Origin: Streptococcus sciuri
Lineage (GTDB): Bacteria > Bacillota > Bacilli > Lactobacillales > Streptococcaceae
DNA: 64,000 nucleotides
Direction: 5' to 3'
NCBI RefSeq assembly: GCF_024814375.1
Contig: NZ_JANUXX010000007.1
Span: forward strand, 61,453 to 125,452
The translations under genes and the position numbers were made by a program. Position 1 is the first letter of the stretch. Each line of letters opens with the position of its first letter. The notes under the pieces were generated by a model, which had not been told where the DNA came from, made no database searches, and saw only the letters and a list, made by a program, of their open reading frames with translations. Shown here one piece after another: positions 48,914 to 59,661 of this stretch.

Positions 48914-51583
48914 CTAAAACATATCAATCAAAAGTTGTTTAAGTTCTGCAATATAAGGTTGGCGTGGATTAGCTGGTGTGCATTGATCATCATAGGCCAA
49001 ACTTGCCAAACGATCAACTGCTGCATCAAAGGCTTCTTTTGTAACACCATTAGCAGAAAGTTTTGGTTCAACGTCAACAGCATGCATCAATTTATCAATG
49101 CGGTCGCAAAGTGCTTCGACTAATTCTGCATCATCTTTACCTTTAAGACCAATATAACGCGCAATATCTGCGTAATCTTTTTGAGCACGGTATTCTTCAT
49201 AACGTGGGTAAACTGAGCGTTTAACATTACCAGATACACCGTTATAGCGGATAACATGTTGCATTGCGATTGAAATAGCTAAACCGTGTGGAAGTCCAAA
49301 TTCACCACCTGTTTTGTGAGCAAGTGAATGGTTGATACCTAAGAAAGCATTACCAAATGCCATACCAGCAATAGCTGCTGCATAATGCATGTTTTCTTTA
49401 GCTTTTTCACCACGAAGTGTTGGGTTCTTAGGATCGTAGTTATAAGCATCTTCAAGATTTTCAATAATCAACTTGATAGCTTCAAGAGACCATGGACGTG
49501 TAAAGTCAGATGCCATAACTGATACGTAAGATTCAAGAGCATGTGACAAAGCATCTAATCCTGACCAAGCTGCTGTACGTTTTGGCACAGTCATAACAAA
49601 TTCTGGATCAACAATAGCAACTTGTGGTACCAATTCATAATCAGCAAGTGGGTATTTCACGTGTGTATAATCATCAGTAATAACCGCAAATGGTGTCACC
49701 TCAGCACCTGTACCAGATGTGGTTGGGATACAGAAGAGACGTGTTGCTGTTTGATGTTTGAATTTCACAATACGTTTACGAATATCAATGAATTTTTGTT
49801 GCAATTCAAGGAAGAATTCGCTAACAGCATCATAACTATCAAGGAATTCATCACCACGGTCAAGATAAACTTCATAAATTAAACGTGCAATCTTAGATGC
49901 ATCAATGGCAGAGCCACCACCAATTGCAATGACTGTATCTGGTTTGAAATCACGCATTTGTTTTGCAATTTCGATTGTTTGTCCAAGAGTTGGGTCTGGT
50001 TTGATTGTTCCGTAAATTGATGTTGCGACTTTTTCATCACGCAATGCCAATTGAGCAAGGACAGTATCAACAAATCCAAATTGAACCATACCTGGATCTG
50101 CTACAATCAAAGCACGTTGCATTGGTTCATATTCATCTTGCAAATATGAGATAGCATTCTTTTCGTAGTAAGTTTTTTCTGGTAATCGAATCCACTGTGG
50201 ACGGTTACGACGTTTCGCAACAGTCTTGATATTTAAGAGATCGCCAGTTGAAAGATTGTGTGACAATGAATTTTTCCCCCATGATCCTGTTCCAAGTGTT
50301 AAGCTGGCTTTAAGTGCGTCTGTATAGACATCACCGATACCTCCGACTGAATCTGGTTGGTTAACCAAGACACGTGATGCTTTCACGGCATCGCCATACG
50401 TTGCTACAAATGGGTCTGCTTGTGAACCAATTTGGATACCGGCATTGTGTCCTGCACCTTGATAATCAAGAAGCGCTTCAACAATTTCGATACCTTCTTC
50501 ACGATCTTTAGCTTTGTACACTGAAAGGAGTGGAGACAATTTTTCTGATGATAGTTTTTCACCGATGTTTTTCTTGTCAAGCTCAAACAAGAGAACATCT
50601 TTACCTTCTGGCAATTTCACACCAGCTTGTTCACAAATCCAAGTTGCTGGCATTCCGGCAACAGGACCGTTTACACCATGGTTGTCATTGAAAACAAAGT
50701 CTTCAATTTTCTTGTAGTCCTTCTTAGGTACTAAGTAAGCACCTTTATCTTGCATTTTTTGCAACCATTCTTTGTAAACTGGCGCTTCAACGACTGCTGA
50801 ATTTTCAGTCGCACAAATCATACCATTATCAAAGCGTTTTGATAACAACAAGTCTTCCACAGCGCGGTCAATATGGGCAGTTGCATCAACATAGATAGCA
50901 CCATTACCTGCACCAACACCCATTGATGGGTTCCCTGATTTAAGGGCTGCATTTACCATACCAGGTCCACCAGTTGCCAAAATAGAAGCAATTTTCTTGT
51001 TTTGGATAAGGGCTGTTGTGTTAGCGATTGATGGTGTTTCAATCCATTGGACAATATTTTCAGGAGCACCAGCTTTCACCGCAGCGTCGTAAAGAATTTT
51101 TGCTGCATGAGCTGAACAGTTTTGTGCTTGTGGGTGGAATGCAAATACAATAGCATTGCGTGTCTTTAATGCTACCAAAATCTTAAACATCGTAGTTGAA
51201 GTAGGGTTTGTTGTTGGGACAATACCTGCTAAAACACCAAGAGGTGCTGCAATTTGAATACTTCCAGAAACCTTATCTTCACCAATGATACCAACTGTTT
51301 TTTCATTTTTGATACGTTCGTAAACGTATTCTGTTGCGAAGTGGTTTTTAGTATCTTTATCCTCAACGACACCACGTTTGGTTTCAGCAACTGCCTCTTG
51401 AGCAAGCTGAAGGGAATTTTCAGACCCCGCTAAAGCCATAGCAGAGACAATCTTATCCACCTGTTCTTGTGAATAGGTAGCATACAGCGCCTCAGCAACC
51501 AAGGCTTTTTCAACCAAGCTATCTGTATAGGCAATCGCCTGCTCTTCTACAGATAATTCTGCCGTTTGTGCTTGTTTAACCAT
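48914..51583 (-). CDS. adhE: Bifunctional acetaldehyde-CoA/alcohol dehydrogenase
   Basis: An 889-residue fusion that reduces acetyl-CoA to ethanol via acetaldehyde, regenerating NAD+ in mixed-acid fermentation. The N-terminal aldehyde dehydrogenase half has the catalytic Cys in FDNGMICATENS; the C-terminal iron-dependent alcohol dehydrogenase has GGGSAIDASK, HSLAHKTGG and GLPHGLAI with metal-binding His residues. Codon use is strongly biased (highly expressed gene). The promoter carries cre- and Rex-like sites. Confidence 0.97.
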   Translation of the reverse strand: MVKQAQTAELSVEEQAIAYTDSLVEKALVAEALYATYSQEQVDKIVSAMALAGSENSLQLAQEAVAETKRGVVEDKDTKNHFATEYVYERIKNEKTVGIIGEDKVSGSIQIAAPLGVLAGIVPTTNPTSTTMFKILVALKTRNAIVFAFHPQAQNCSAHAAKILYDAAVKAGAPENIVQWIETPSIANTTALIQNKKIASILATGGPGMVNAALKSGNPSMGVGAGNGAIYVDATAHIDRAVEDLLLSKRFDNGMICATENSAVVEAPVYKEWLQKMQDKGAYLVPKKDYKKIEDFVFNDNHGVNGPVAGMPATWICEQAGVKLPEGKDVLLFELDKKNIGEKLSSEKLSPLLSVYKAKDREEGIEIVEALLDYQGAGHNAGIQIGSQADPFVATYGDAVKASRVLVNQPDSVGGIGDVYTDALKASLTLGTGSWGKNSLSHNLSTGDLLNIKTVAKRRNRPQWIRLPEKTYYEKNAISYLQDEYEPMQRALIVADPGMVQFGFVDTVLAQLALRDEKVATSIYGTIKPDPTLGQTIEIAKQMRDFKPDTVIAIGGGSAIDASKIARLIYEVYLDRGDEFLDSYDAVSEFFLELQQKFIDIRKRIVKFKHQTATRLFCIPTTSGTGAEVTPFAVITDDYTHVKYPLADYELVPQVAIVDPEFVMTVPKRTAAWSGLDALSHALESYVSVMASDFTRPWSLEAIKLIIENLEDAYNYDPKNPTLRGEKAKENMHYAAAIAGMAFGNAFLGINHSLAHKTGGEFGLPHGLAISIAMQHVIRYNGVSGNVKRSVYPRYEEYRAQKDYADIARYIGLKGKDDAELVEALCDRIDKLMHAVDVEPKLSANGVTKEAFDAAVDRLASLAYDDQCTPANPRQPYIAELKQLLIDMF

Positions 51584-51626
51584 TTCTCTTCCTCCGTAAT
51601 ATACGATAATAAATGAAAAAATATCT

Positions 51627-51685
51627 TTGTGATTTTCTTCACCTAATATTGTACATTATTTCACAAATAATTGCAAGCGGTTTCT
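51627..51685 (-). promoter_or_regulatory. adhE promoter with cre site and two Rex-like sites
   Basis: Minus-strand -35 TTGCAA (51671-51676) and -10 TACAAT (51648-51653), 17 apart. A cre-like AGAAACCGCTTGCA (51672-51685) matches the CcpA consensus at 13 of 14 positions and covers the -35. TTGTACATTATTTCACAA (51649-51666) overlaps the -10, and TTGTGATTTTCTTCACCT (51627-51644) lies just after the start site; both resemble the Rex box TTGTGA-N6-TCACAA. This fits carbon and NADH/NAD+ control. Confidence 0.75.
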
Positions 51686-51708
51686 GTATCTTTTTCGAAA
51701 ATTTCAAA

Positions 51709-51733
51709 AAACAGCCCTCTAAGAGGACCGTTT
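51709..51733 (-). terminator. Terminator after dtpT
   Basis: Stem ACGGTCCTCT / AGAGGGCTGT with wobble pairs and six T on the minus strand, 25 bases after the dtpT stop. Confidence 0.7.
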
Positions 51734-51757
51734 TACATGCTCTATAAAATCGTACTA

Positions 51758-53233
51758 TCAATGAATACCTGCCATTAATTTTTTAATATGGGGAACTAGT
51801 GTAAATAAGATAAGCCCTAGTACAATAGCGACCCCACCGACAGCTCCAAAGTAAGCAATTTCAGTGTCTTTGGTGTAAAATTTAACAATCTGTGCATTGA
51901 CAGCTTGAGCAGCAGCGCTGGTTAAGAACCACATGCTCATCATCTGTGATTGGAAAGCTTTTGGTGCTAATTTTGTCGTGACAGATAGACCGATTGGCGA
52001 GATAAGCATTTCACCGACGATGATGATAGCCCAGCTTCCAACGAGATACCAAGGGCTAACTTTGGCAGATGTTCCGTGAAGAGCAATAGGAACAATCATC
52101 CAGATAAAAGATAGACCTGCAGCGATTAGACCATAGGAGAATTTAACAGGTGAAGATGGCTGTTTATCCCCCAATTTTGCCCAGAGCCAAGCAAAGATTG
52201 GCACATAAAGCATGACAAAGAGAGGATTAACACTTTGGAAGAAACTTGACGGAAAAGAAATGACATTGCCAAAGAAATGAAAAGATAACCTCGTTTGCTC
52301 GTCCGCAAACAATGCAAGAACAACAGATCCTTGCTCCTCGATTCCCCAGAATAAGACTCCAGCAACAAAGAGAGGAATATAAGAAAAGACACGTGAGCGC
52401 TCTTCTTGCGTTATCTTCGAACTGCTTAAAATCTTGATGAAATAGTAGATTGGGATAAAGATAGCCACAACCGTGAAGATATTGATAACTGTGCCTACAG
52501 AAAGATGTCCGCTAACTGCTAATCCAGAAAAAATCAAAAAAACAAGGACTAAAGCGATAGCTACATTTCTAAAGAGCTTGGTTTTTTCTTCTGGTTTTAG
52601 GGGATCAGCTGGATATAGAGTCGAGTCAGGAAGGTATTTTTTACCATCGATGACATATTGGAGTAGTCCAAAGAACATCCCAATAGCAGCAAGTGAAAAT
52701 CCTAAATGAAAGTTGATTCGTTGTCCAAGATAACCAACAGCATAAGGAGCGATAAAAGCACCTAGGTTAATCCCAAAGACAAAGATAGAAAAACCAGCGT
52801 CACGACGGTTATCTGTCTTGTCATAGAGACTGCCCACCATTTCAGAAACGTTCGGTTTTAAGAGCCCTGTTCCTAGTATGATAAATGCCATGGATACAAA
52901 GAGCGCAGGAGCACCAAATGGTAAGGCTAAGACGATATGCCCAAACATGATGAGAACCCCACCGTAAAAAACAGTTTTGCGTGTTCCTAAGATACGGTCA
53001 CTGACAAATCCACCGATTGTCCCAGATAGATAGACTAGAGAACTGTAGATGGACATGATGGATGCGGCTGTTGTCTGGTTAAATCCTAATCCTCCCTTTG
53101 AGACGCCATAATACATGTAAAAAAGTAGGATAGCACGCATTCCGTAGTAACTAAAGCGCTCCCACATTTCCGTAGAAAAGAGAGTCGCTAGACCACGAGG
53201 ATGCCCTAAGAATTGTTTTTCAGCATCTTTCAT
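51758..53233 (-). CDS. dtpT: Di-/tripeptide:proton symporter (POT/PTR2 family)
   Basis: A 491-residue transporter with about 14 helices. Family motifs: the N-terminal [18 protein letters not shown] (with ExxER) and [19 protein letters not shown]. Imports di- and tripeptides with protons, complementing the Opp system. A longer frame reaches 53296, but the promoter's -10 is at 53268-53273, so the ATG at 53233 with AAAGGAGA is the start. Monocistronic. Confidence 0.95.
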   Translation of the reverse strand: MKDAEKQFLGHPRGLATLFSTEMWERFSYYGMRAILLFYMYYGVSKGGLGFNQTTAASIMSIYSSLVYLSGTIGGFVSDRILGTRKTVFYGGVLIMFGHIVLALPFGAPALFVSMAFIILGTGLLKPNVSEMVGSLYDKTDNRRDAGFSIFVFGINLGAFIAPYAVGYLGQRINFHLGFSLAAIGMFFGLLQYVIDGKKYLPDSTLYPADPLKPEEKTKLFRNVAIALVLVFLIFSGLAVSGHLSVGTVINIFTVVAIFIPIYYFIKILSSSKITQEERSRVFSYIPLFVAGVLFWGIEEQGSVVLALFADEQTRLSFHFFGNVISFPSSFFQSVNPLFVMLYVPIFAWLWAKLGDKQPSSPVKFSYGLIAAGLSFIWMIVPIALHGTSAKVSPWYLVGSWAIIIVGEMLISPIGLSVTTKLAPKAFQSQMMSMWFLTSAAAQAVNAQIVKFYTKDTEIAYFGAVGGVAIVLGLILFTLVPHIKKLMAGIH

Positions 53234-53267
53234 AAAACAAAATCTCCTTTTTATAAGAATATCAAAC

Positions 53268-53304
53268 ATTCTACCCATTTTTACAGTCTTTGTCAATGCT
53301 TTCA
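53268..53304 (-). promoter_or_regulatory. dtpT promoter with a cre-like overlap
   Basis: Consensus -35 TTGACA (53291-53296), 17-base spacer, -10 TAGAAT (53268-53273). TGAAAGCATTGACA (53291-53304) matches the cre consensus at 13 of 14 positions (CA instead of the central CG) and overlaps the -35, suggesting CcpA repression. Confidence 0.72.
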
Positions 53305-53369
53305 GGGATAAGATATTTTTATGGAGATTATAGCTTTTTCCTATCTTCTCGTAAGGAGATATTGAAAAC

Positions 53370-54461
53370 CTAGCGTGTCATGATGGGGATACGTCCCCAA
53401 TTTTGCTCGCTTAGTCTACTATTACCTAACTGATAAACAGCATCTGCTTTCTGGGTCATGGCATCCCACGGTGTTTTTCCGATACGTGTCACCAAGCTCA
53501 CTTGCTCTTTTAAGCTTGAGAGATGTTGACGCCCCTTTTTGGAGAAACCCAGCACATGTACGGATTTTGGTAATTGAGTTTCTCTTGCGTTGACTAAGAT
53601 GTAGGTCAGTAGACGCCTTACTCTTGCCTTAGTATAACGTTTAGTACTGACTTTTTCGGTCAAATCTTCGACACTAGTTGCTGATCGGATAGCAGACTTG
53701 ATGCGGTGTGCCAGTTCATGATTGACCTGATAGGCCTCAGCCAAATCGGGATGAATGATGATTTGATAGCGTAACAAATCAAAATAATCCGCCCAGCTTA
53801 CTTGTGGTTGCGCATGAAATAAATCCGCATTTGGCATGACGCTCTCAACAAAGGCGCTATCTTTTCGATGCTTGCGGATGCTAGTTGCTGAAGCAAAATA
53901 CTTCTTTTTTTTCTGCGAATGATAGCCCTCCCCCAAACGCCTGATGGGGTTGAGTGAAATACCTCGAGACCTTGCTGCTTTAGCGTAGCTAAGGGCTAGA
54001 ATATGATTGGGTGTTGCACCAGAAAAAGGGCTACCCGTGAACTTCTCCCACATGGCTTGAGTCTTTTGCGGATAAGAGAGCACATCAGGCAAGCTTTCAA
54101 GATAGGTGCTTATCTCCTCTCTTTGATGCATATAGCTATCACCAATAGCATTGTAATCTAGCACTTGCTCTGTACCAAAGGTCAGGGTATCCACACCTAA
54201 CCGTTTAAGAATAGCAATAGCACCTTCAGCAAAATAATCCGCTGCTTGTACCGCCACTAAAAAAGGCAACTCCACAACCACATCAGCACCACACTCAAGC
54301 GCCATCTGCGTACGTGTCCACTTATCCACGAGAGCTGGCTCTCCACGCTGAACAAAATTGCCACTCATAGCAACAATTTTAAGCCCTTGCACTTGCTCTA
54401 ACAAGTACTTGTGTCCGTTATGCAGAGGATTGAACTCTGCAATAATCCCAGTTACTGCCAC
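53370..54461 (-). CDS. tmcAL: tRNA(Met) cytidine acetate ligase (nucleotidyltransferase family)
   Basis: Makes N4-acetylcytidine at the wobble position of elongator tRNA-Met using acetate and ATP. The HxGH nucleotidyltransferase motif is in [12 protein letters not shown] at the N-terminus; [12 protein letters not shown] and [16 protein letters not shown] blocks follow. 364 residues from a GTG at 54461, preceded by AAGGAAGAG; the family begins at this point ([12 protein letters not shown]), so the upstream 12 codons are probably not translated. End of the rsfS-linked run. Confidence 0.88.
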   Translation of the reverse strand: MAVTGIIAEFNPLHNGHKYLLEQVQGLKIVAMSGNFVQRGEPALVDKWTRTQMALECGADVVVELPFLVAVQAADYFAEGAIAILKRLGVDTLTFGTEQVLDYNAIGDSYMHQREEISTYLESLPDVLSYPQKTQAMWEKFTGSPFSGATPNHILALSYAKAARSRGISLNPIRRLGEGYHSQKKKKYFASATSIRKHRKDSAFVESVMPNADLFHAQPQVSWADYFDLLRYQIIIHPDLAEAYQVNHELAHRIKSAIRSATSVEDLTEKVSTKRYTKARVRRLLTYILVNARETQLPKSVHVLGFSKKGRQHLSSLKEQVSLVTRIGKTPWDAMTQKADAVYQLGNSRLSEQNWGRIPIMTR

Positions 54462-54516
54462 TTCATCTCTTCCTTCTAACAAAAGAGACCGCAACATTTG
54501 CCACAGTCTATCTTGA

Positions 54517-54873
54517 TTAATCTTCTAAAAATGTCCCCACATCAAGGATCTTAGCCTCATGCCAAAGCTTTTCGAGGTTGTAGTGTTCACGCTCATCTTG
54601 AGAAAAAATGTGGACAACGACACTGCCAAGATCAAGCAACACCCACCCTGTCTTACTATCACCTTCCTGATGACTATTATAACCAAAAACTTCCTTGACT
54701 TTCTCACGGATAATATCTGCAATCGCCTCTAGCTGACGGCTATTCATAGCTGATAAAATGACAAAATAATCCGTGATACTGGTCAATTGCTTCACATCTA
54801 AAATTAGCATATCTTCAGCACGTTTTTCATCAGCAGCTCTCACAACCACTGTTAACAATTCTTGTTCTTTCAT
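54517..54873 (-). CDS. rsfS: Ribosome silencing factor RsfS
   Basis: Binds L14 on the 50S subunit and blocks subunit joining under starvation. 118 residues from [10 protein letters not shown] at 54873, supported by AAGGA; an upstream in-frame ATG at 54924 overlaps yqeK and would add 17 atypical residues. Motifs [20 protein letters not shown] and [14 protein letters not shown] are diagnostic (YbeB/Iojap). Confidence 0.94.
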   Translation of the reverse strand: MKEQELLTVVVRAADEKRAEDMLILDVKQLTSITDYFVILSAMNSRQLEAIADIIREKVKEVFGYNSHQEGDSKTGWVLLDLGSVVVHIFSQDEREHYNLEKLWHEAKILDVGTFLED

Positions 54874-54923
54874 ATATTCTTTTCCTTGATGATATTCTCT
54901 TATTTTTGGTTGGTTAAATCTCA

Positions 54924-55544
54924 CTAACCATCAATACGCCACAATAAGCGCTTTTCCTCCTTTAATGTATGAATAAAAGCATTGTAAGTCTCCAATGTTT
55001 GCGGGTAGACTTGCTGTTTCTTTTGAGCGAGAAAGGCAATCGTATGAGCTGTCTCATAAGCTACAGCCATATCTAGCGACTGCCTAGCGAGCACCCTTGC
55101 TTCATCTACACCTGGAAAATCCCTATTAGCTTCTATATAGTCTGCCACATAGACGATTTTATCTAACCCACTCATCTGGCTAGAACCCACCGTGTGAATC
55201 TCTATACTATGTAAAATCTCAGTATCACTAAGTTCCAAGTCCTCTTTTATCTTATAGATGCCGACCATACCATGCCAGATATTATTTCCCCAGTTTTTAA
55301 GGTCAGAGTCTAGCTTGTACTTATCAATAAGAGTAAGAAATACCTCATCTGGTACTTCCTTAGCATAATCATGTAAAAGCCCTGCTAAACCTGCTTTTGT
55401 CTCATCTGCTCCATAGCGCTTAGCCAGCTCTATAGCTGCCGACTCAACACCTAAAGAATGCTTAAGGCGCTTTGAAGACATCTGTTCTGCCATTTTATCC
55501 AACAAAGAGAGACGACTCATAGGAAGATAAGCTTCATAGTTCAT
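54924..55544 (-). CDS. yqeK: HD-domain phosphohydrolase YqeK
   Basis: A 206-residue HD-family protein; homologues are symmetrical Ap4A hydrolases. Metal-binding His/Asp are seen in [16 protein letters not shown] and the later HGMVG and EIHTVGS segments. It overlaps nadD by 4 bases, a common arrangement in Firmicutes. Confidence 0.92.
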   Translation of the reverse strand: MNYEAYLPMSRLSLLDKMAEQMSSKRLKHSLGVESAAIELAKRYGADETKAGLAGLLHDYAKEVPDEVFLTLIDKYKLDSDLKNWGNNIWHGMVGIYKIKEDLELSDTEILHSIEIHTVGSSQMSGLDKIVYVADYIEANRDFPGVDEARVLARQSLDMAVAYETAHTIAFLAQKKQQVYPQTLETYNAFIHTLKEEKRLLWRIDG

Positions 55545-56173
55545 CGGTATAGCCCTTCTTTCTCAATATAATCTAGTACAGCTGGAGGTAGGAGAAAGTT
55601 GGGCTTTTTACCTTCTTCAATCTGCCTTCTGATAAGGCTTGACGAAATATCAAGCAAAGGCACATCTACCCAGATGACAGGGTAAGATGTACCTGCCTTG
55701 TACTTGGGGCGTTGCACACCGACAAACTGCACCATTTTGATCAAGTCTGAAATGCGATGCCACTTAGGGAGGTAAGCTACCATATCCGCTCCAATGATAA
55801 AGTAATAATCTACATCTGGATTTTTCTTTGTCAAGAGTTTCATGGTCTCGTAAGTATAACTAATACCCTTACGCTCAAGCTCTATCGTCTCAATCCCAAG
55901 TCCGTCGACATCACGCACAGCCAAATCAAGCATCTTTAGACGATGTTTTTCGCTAATAGTTGACTTTTTGTCAGCATGCGGAGGCTCGTATTCAGGCATC
56001 AGAAGAACTTCATCAAGTCCCAACTGTTGACGCACTTGGTCAGCAATAGTCAAATGAGCATTATGAACAGGATTAAAATTCCCACCCAAAAGTCCAATTT
56101 GTTTACGATTACTTGTGACTTTTTCTTCCGCTAACTCCACCTTAGTAAAAGGCGTCAATAACTCTAATGCCAT
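55541..56173 (-). CDS. nadD: Nicotinate-nucleotide adenylyltransferase
   Basis: Converts nicotinate mononucleotide and ATP to deamido-NAD in NAD synthesis. 210 residues. N-terminal [12 protein letters not shown] carries the HxGH-like ATP-binding motif (HNAH), and [13 protein letters not shown] is the C-terminal ISSTxIR block. Between yhbY and yqeK. Confidence 0.95.
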   Translation of the reverse strand: MALELLTPFTKVELAEEKVTSNRKQIGLLGGNFNPVHNAHLTIADQVRQQLGLDEVLLMPEYEPPHADKKSTISEKHRLKMLDLAVRDVDGLGIETIELERKGISYTYETMKLLTKKNPDVDYYFIIGADMVAYLPKWHRISDLIKMVQFVGVQRPKYKAGTSYPVIWVDVPLLDISSSLIRRQIEEGKKPNFLLPPAVLDYIEKEGLYR

Positions 56174-56194
56174 AAATTCCTCCCAAAAGAACGC

Positions 56195-56506
56195 TTATAA
56201 CGCCTTGACTTTGATAGATAGTTTACGATTTTCCTTGCGTGCCGACTGCTTGTAGAGAATGAGAATACGCCCAATTTTAAGCACAGTATCACAGCCAATT
56301 TCTTCTTCCAAGATGTCTGCCACCTCGTGAATATCTTCATCTGTATTTTGCAAGAGTTGCACTTTTATCAACTCACGCGCATCAAGCGCCTGTCTAACAC
56401 TTGTCTTAATTTGGTCATTGAGACCATTTTTCCCAATCTGAACGATTGGTTTCATACGGTGTGCTTCTGATTTTAAAAAAGCACGTTGTTTTGATGTTAA
56501 TGCCAT
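56195..56506 (-). CDS. yhbY: YhbY-family RNA-binding (CRM-domain) protein
   Basis: A 103-residue CRM-domain protein associated with 50S ribosome assembly. The N-terminus LTSKQRAFLKSEAHRMKPIV and the GxxG-type loop QIGKNGLND are the family features. Follows yqeH by 15 bases. Confidence 0.93.
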   Translation of the reverse strand: MALTSKQRAFLKSEAHRMKPIVQIGKNGLNDQIKTSVRQALDARELIKVQLLQNTDEDIHEVADILEEEIGCDTVLKIGRILILYKQSARKENRKLSIKVKAL

Positions 56507-56521
56507 ATCTTTTCCTTTATG

Positions 56522-57643
56522 TTAAATAATAGCTTTTCTCAGCACAACAGCAACACCCTTCGGTGCCCAAGCAGCTACCAACACTGGCTTGTTTTGACTA
56601 GCGTCGACACGTATCCAGCCTAATCCTGAGTACACCACATCCATCTTGTCCTTAATGGTAAACTCATGGCGGACAAGATCTGGAAAGTTTTCAAGCGTCT
56701 TTGCACTTGGTGGTTGCAAAAGTCTCCCTACATGCTTGTCATAAAAAATATCTGCACCTGCAAGTTTTGTTCTATGAATGTTTATATTATTGTCCATATA
56801 AACTGTAAAACCACGCCTAGCTCCCACAATAAAATCAAAACGTGCCAAGCCAGCTAAAAACAAAGTTTGCTCAGAATTGAGTTGATAAGTCTTAGGCTTG
56901 ATCTCTTTTTTAGGACTCACATATTTCAAATCTTTAGCTGAGAGATAATGCGCCATTTGATGATGGTGGATAATTCCCGGTGTGTCAAAGAGATAAGCGC
57001 CATCGTCTAACGGAATCTCAATTTTATCAAGTGTTGTTCCAGGAAACTGCGATGTTGTAATTGTGTCCTTATCACCTGTAATCTCGCGAATAATCGCATT
57101 GATAAGTGTTGATTTTCCAACGTTGGTCACACCGACAATATAAACATCTCGTCCCTTTCTCAGGCGCTCAATCGTAGCTATCAAATCTTGAATGGCTTGT
57201 TGATTTTGTGCGGATATAAGCACCACATCCAACGGTCGTAAGCCCTCCTCATACACACGTTCCAACAACCAACTTTTAATTTTACTGTCCTTGACAGATT
57301 TCGGTAAAATATCCTTTTTATTACCGACAAGGAGAATATCATTACCTGAAACAAAACGATGAAGCCCTGGAATGAGGGAACCATTGACATCAAAAATGTC
57401 AATCACATTCACTACAAGAGCGTTACTGTCACCAACTTCATGCAGAAGCTTTAAAAAATCATCATCACTCATCTGCACATCTGTAATATCGTTGTAATGG
57501 CGTAATCTAAAGCAACGCTGGCAATACAGCTGTCCTGTCTTTAAGCCTTTTTCTAAGGCAACGTTTGGCACATAACCAATAGCCTTAGCATCTTCTGTTT
57601 GAATAGGGGCACCGCAACCGATGCAAGACAATATTTCGTTCAT
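56522..57643 (-). CDS. yqeH: Ribosome-assembly GTPase YqeH
   Basis: A 373-residue circularly permuted GTPase needed for 30S assembly. It starts with a zinc finger CIGCG...CQRC, then G4 (VGNKKD), G5-like region, G1 GVTNVGKST, G3 DTPG, in permuted order. The C-terminal domain is the RNA-binding part. Start codon coincides with the yqeG stop (1-base overlap). Confidence 0.95.
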   Translation of the reverse strand: MNEILSCIGCGAPIQTEDAKAIGYVPNVALEKGLKTGQLYCQRCFRLRHYNDITDVQMSDDDFLKLLHEVGDSNALVVNVIDIFDVNGSLIPGLHRFVSGNDILLVGNKKDILPKSVKDSKIKSWLLERVYEEGLRPLDVVLISAQNQQAIQDLIATIERLRKGRDVYIVGVTNVGKSTLINAIIREITGDKDTITTSQFPGTTLDKIEIPLDDGAYLFDTPGIIHHHQMAHYLSAKDLKYVSPKKEIKPKTYQLNSEQTLFLAGLARFDFIVGARRGFTVYMDNNINIHRTKLAGADIFYDKHVGRLLQPPSAKTLENFPDLVRHEFTIKDKMDVVYSGLGWIRVDASQNKPVLVAAWAPKGVAVVLRKAII

Positions 57644-58170
57644 TAAATTCCTTTTTGATAGTTCATTTTCCCGTATTTTTTCTCAAGTTTACGCCAAACA
57701 TGACGCTCGCAAAAACGATTAAATTTGGTATTCCAAGCATCTGATGTCACCAAAGGTTTGACTAAAACTGAGCGAATACCAGCTCTATGGCTGGCACGAA
57801 TATCAGTCATGAGCTGATCTCCTACCATGATGACCTCATCAGGTGAAAAATTATAACGCTTCATCGCAATTTTAATCCCTCGTGTGAAAGGCTTCATCGC
57901 ACGACTGACAAAGTCAACACCAAATAAAGACACTGCACGTTCCACTCGTGAATGCTTATTATTTGACACAACAACAATAGCAATATCAGCTATCGTCATC
58001 TCATCAATCCATGTGCGCACCTCAGCTGTTCCATCTGGATTATCCCAAGCAATCAAAGTATTGTCCAAATCCACTAAAACAGCATGAATACCGTGCTTTA
58101 ATAAATCTTCTGCTTTTAAATCATATACTGCCTCAACCATAAAGGTCGGCCTATAATCGTCTATACTCAC
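57643..58170 (-). CDS. yqeG: YqeG family HAD IIIA-type phosphatase
   Basis: A 175-residue HAD-like protein with motif I LVDLDNTLIAWD and the later VGDQLMTDIRAS block. First gene of the yqeG-yqeH-yhbY-nadD-yqeK-rsfS-tmcAL run. Substrate unknown; the mitochondrial relative PTPMT/GEP4 dephosphorylates phosphatidylglycerophosphate. Confidence 0.93.
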   Translation of the reverse strand: MSIDDYRPTFMVEAVYDLKAEDLLKHGIHAVLVDLDNTLIAWDNPDGTAEVRTWIDEMTIADIAIVVVSNNKHSRVERAVSLFGVDFVSRAMKPFTRGIKIAMKRYNFSPDEVIMVGDQLMTDIRASHRAGIRSVLVKPLVTSDAWNTKFNRFCERHVWRKLEKKYGKMNYQKGI

Positions 58171-58263
58171 ATGCTACTCCAAAAGATTAGTTTAGCTTTT
58201 ATTTTACCATATTTTGAAGTATAAGGCGAATTGAAAATGCTTTACCCTAAATAAAATCACTTC

Positions 58264-59661
58264 TCACAAGGAGGTCTTTGGCTTATTTGCAACGACTTTA
58301 TACAAAACAAGCCATTCTACAATAGCTAAGACTAACAAGAAAGCAAATGCCGTTTGACTACCTTTAGCGGTTGCTAGACCTTGACTGATACTAGATTGTG
58401 ACTGACTGATAGCAACGATAAGAGAGGCGAGAGTTGTTCCGACAGCTCCTGCAAATTGCTGGAGAGTATTAAATATAGCGTTGGCATCTGAGCGCATAGT
58501 ATCAGGAATTTCCTTTTGTCCACTAGTCATGATGTTGCCAAAAGCAATTCCCATCCCACACATAAAGACAATGTAAAGAATGGTCAAACAGACATTTGAT
58601 AAGTGATTCCCAAAAAGAGAAAAGAATACTAAAGCTATCACAATCAAGCTCGTCCCAAATAAAATTGGCTTTTTAGCACCTAACCTATCTAGCCAATAGC
58701 CACTAAACGGTGAGCAAGAAGCCCCCAGAAAAGCAGCTGGAAAAACCAGAAGTCCTGCAATTGTTGCTGATGAGTGATTGACTAACTGGATATAGTTTGG
58801 AATCAAAAAGGACATGCCAAGATTGACGGTTTGAAAGAGAAAAAAGGCGAATACATGACCTGCAAAGATGGGCTTTTTTAAAACATCTAAAGCGATGATA
58901 GGTTGGGTAAGTTGCTGACTTCTCTTGATAAGCGCAAAAAGCCCTAACCCACCTAATAAGAACCACAACCAGACCTCAGGCTGATAAAAAGCATATTGCG
59001 CTAGATTACTAAGAGCCAAGATTAAGCCAATAAAAAGAGCTAAAATAGCTAAAAAACTCAGCATATCTGGTAGCTCAAAGCTAATCTCCGTCTTTTGCTC
59101 AATTGCTGTGATACCTAAAATGAAAGAGAGCATAACCACCGGTAATAGCAGCACGAAAATGTAACGCCAACCAAGGCTAGAAGCCACAAAACCACCGAAA
59201 GTCGGACCTACTGCAGGTGCTACGGCAGTGATAAGCGTGCCTATTCCCATCATGATACCAATCTTGTGGAGTGGTACTTGATCTAAAATGATGTTAAACA
59301 TCAACGGCAAAGCAATGCCAACGCCTACCCCTTGAATAACACGACCAAACAAAAGCAGGCCAAAATTAGGTGCAATAATGTCGACTAGTAGCCCTATGCT
59401 AAAAAGACCATTTGCCACACAAAAAAGTGTTTTCGTTCTAAAAGAACGCTTGAGATAGGCAGATAGTGGCACAACCAATGCTACAACCAAAAGGTAAACG
59501 GTCGTCATCCACTGCACGGTTGAGGTAGTGATGGTAAAGGTTTTCATTAGAATGGGGAAAGTGATATTCATAGCAGTCTCAACGACAACACCACAAAAAG
59601 AAAGTAGTCCAACAGCAATGACTGCTCTAATAACTTTTGTTGATAAAACTCCCTCTGACAT
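58264..59661 (-). CDS. DHA2-type MFS drug:proton antiporter
   Basis: A 465-residue transporter with 14 predicted helices, the DHA2 layout. Motif A-like LSAYLKRSFRTKTLF, motif C-like GPTFGGFVASSLGW and the GRVIQGVGVGIALPL block are visible. Probable multidrug export; the substrate cannot be read. It starts directly at the stop codon of the EamA gene, so they are co-transcribed. Confidence 0.9.
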   Translation of the reverse strand: MSEGVLSTKVIRAVIAVGLLSFCGVVVETAMNITFPILMKTFTITTSTVQWMTTVYLLVVALVVPLSAYLKRSFRTKTLFCVANGLFSIGLLVDIIAPNFGLLLFGRVIQGVGVGIALPLMFNIILDQVPLHKIGIMMGIGTLITAVAPAVGPTFGGFVASSLGWRYIFVLLLPVVMLSFILGITAIEQKTEISFELPDMLSFLAILALFIGLILALSNLAQYAFYQPEVWLWFLLGGLGLFALIKRSQQLTQPIIALDVLKKPIFAGHVFAFFLFQTVNLGMSFLIPNYIQLVNHSSATIAGLLVFPAAFLGASCSPFSGYWLDRLGAKKPILFGTSLIVIALVFFSLFGNHLSNVCLTILYIVFMCGMGIAFGNIMTSGQKEIPDTMRSDANAIFNTLQQFAGAVGTTLASLIVAISQSQSSISQGLATAKGSQTAFAFLLVLAIVEWLVLYKVVANKPKTSL

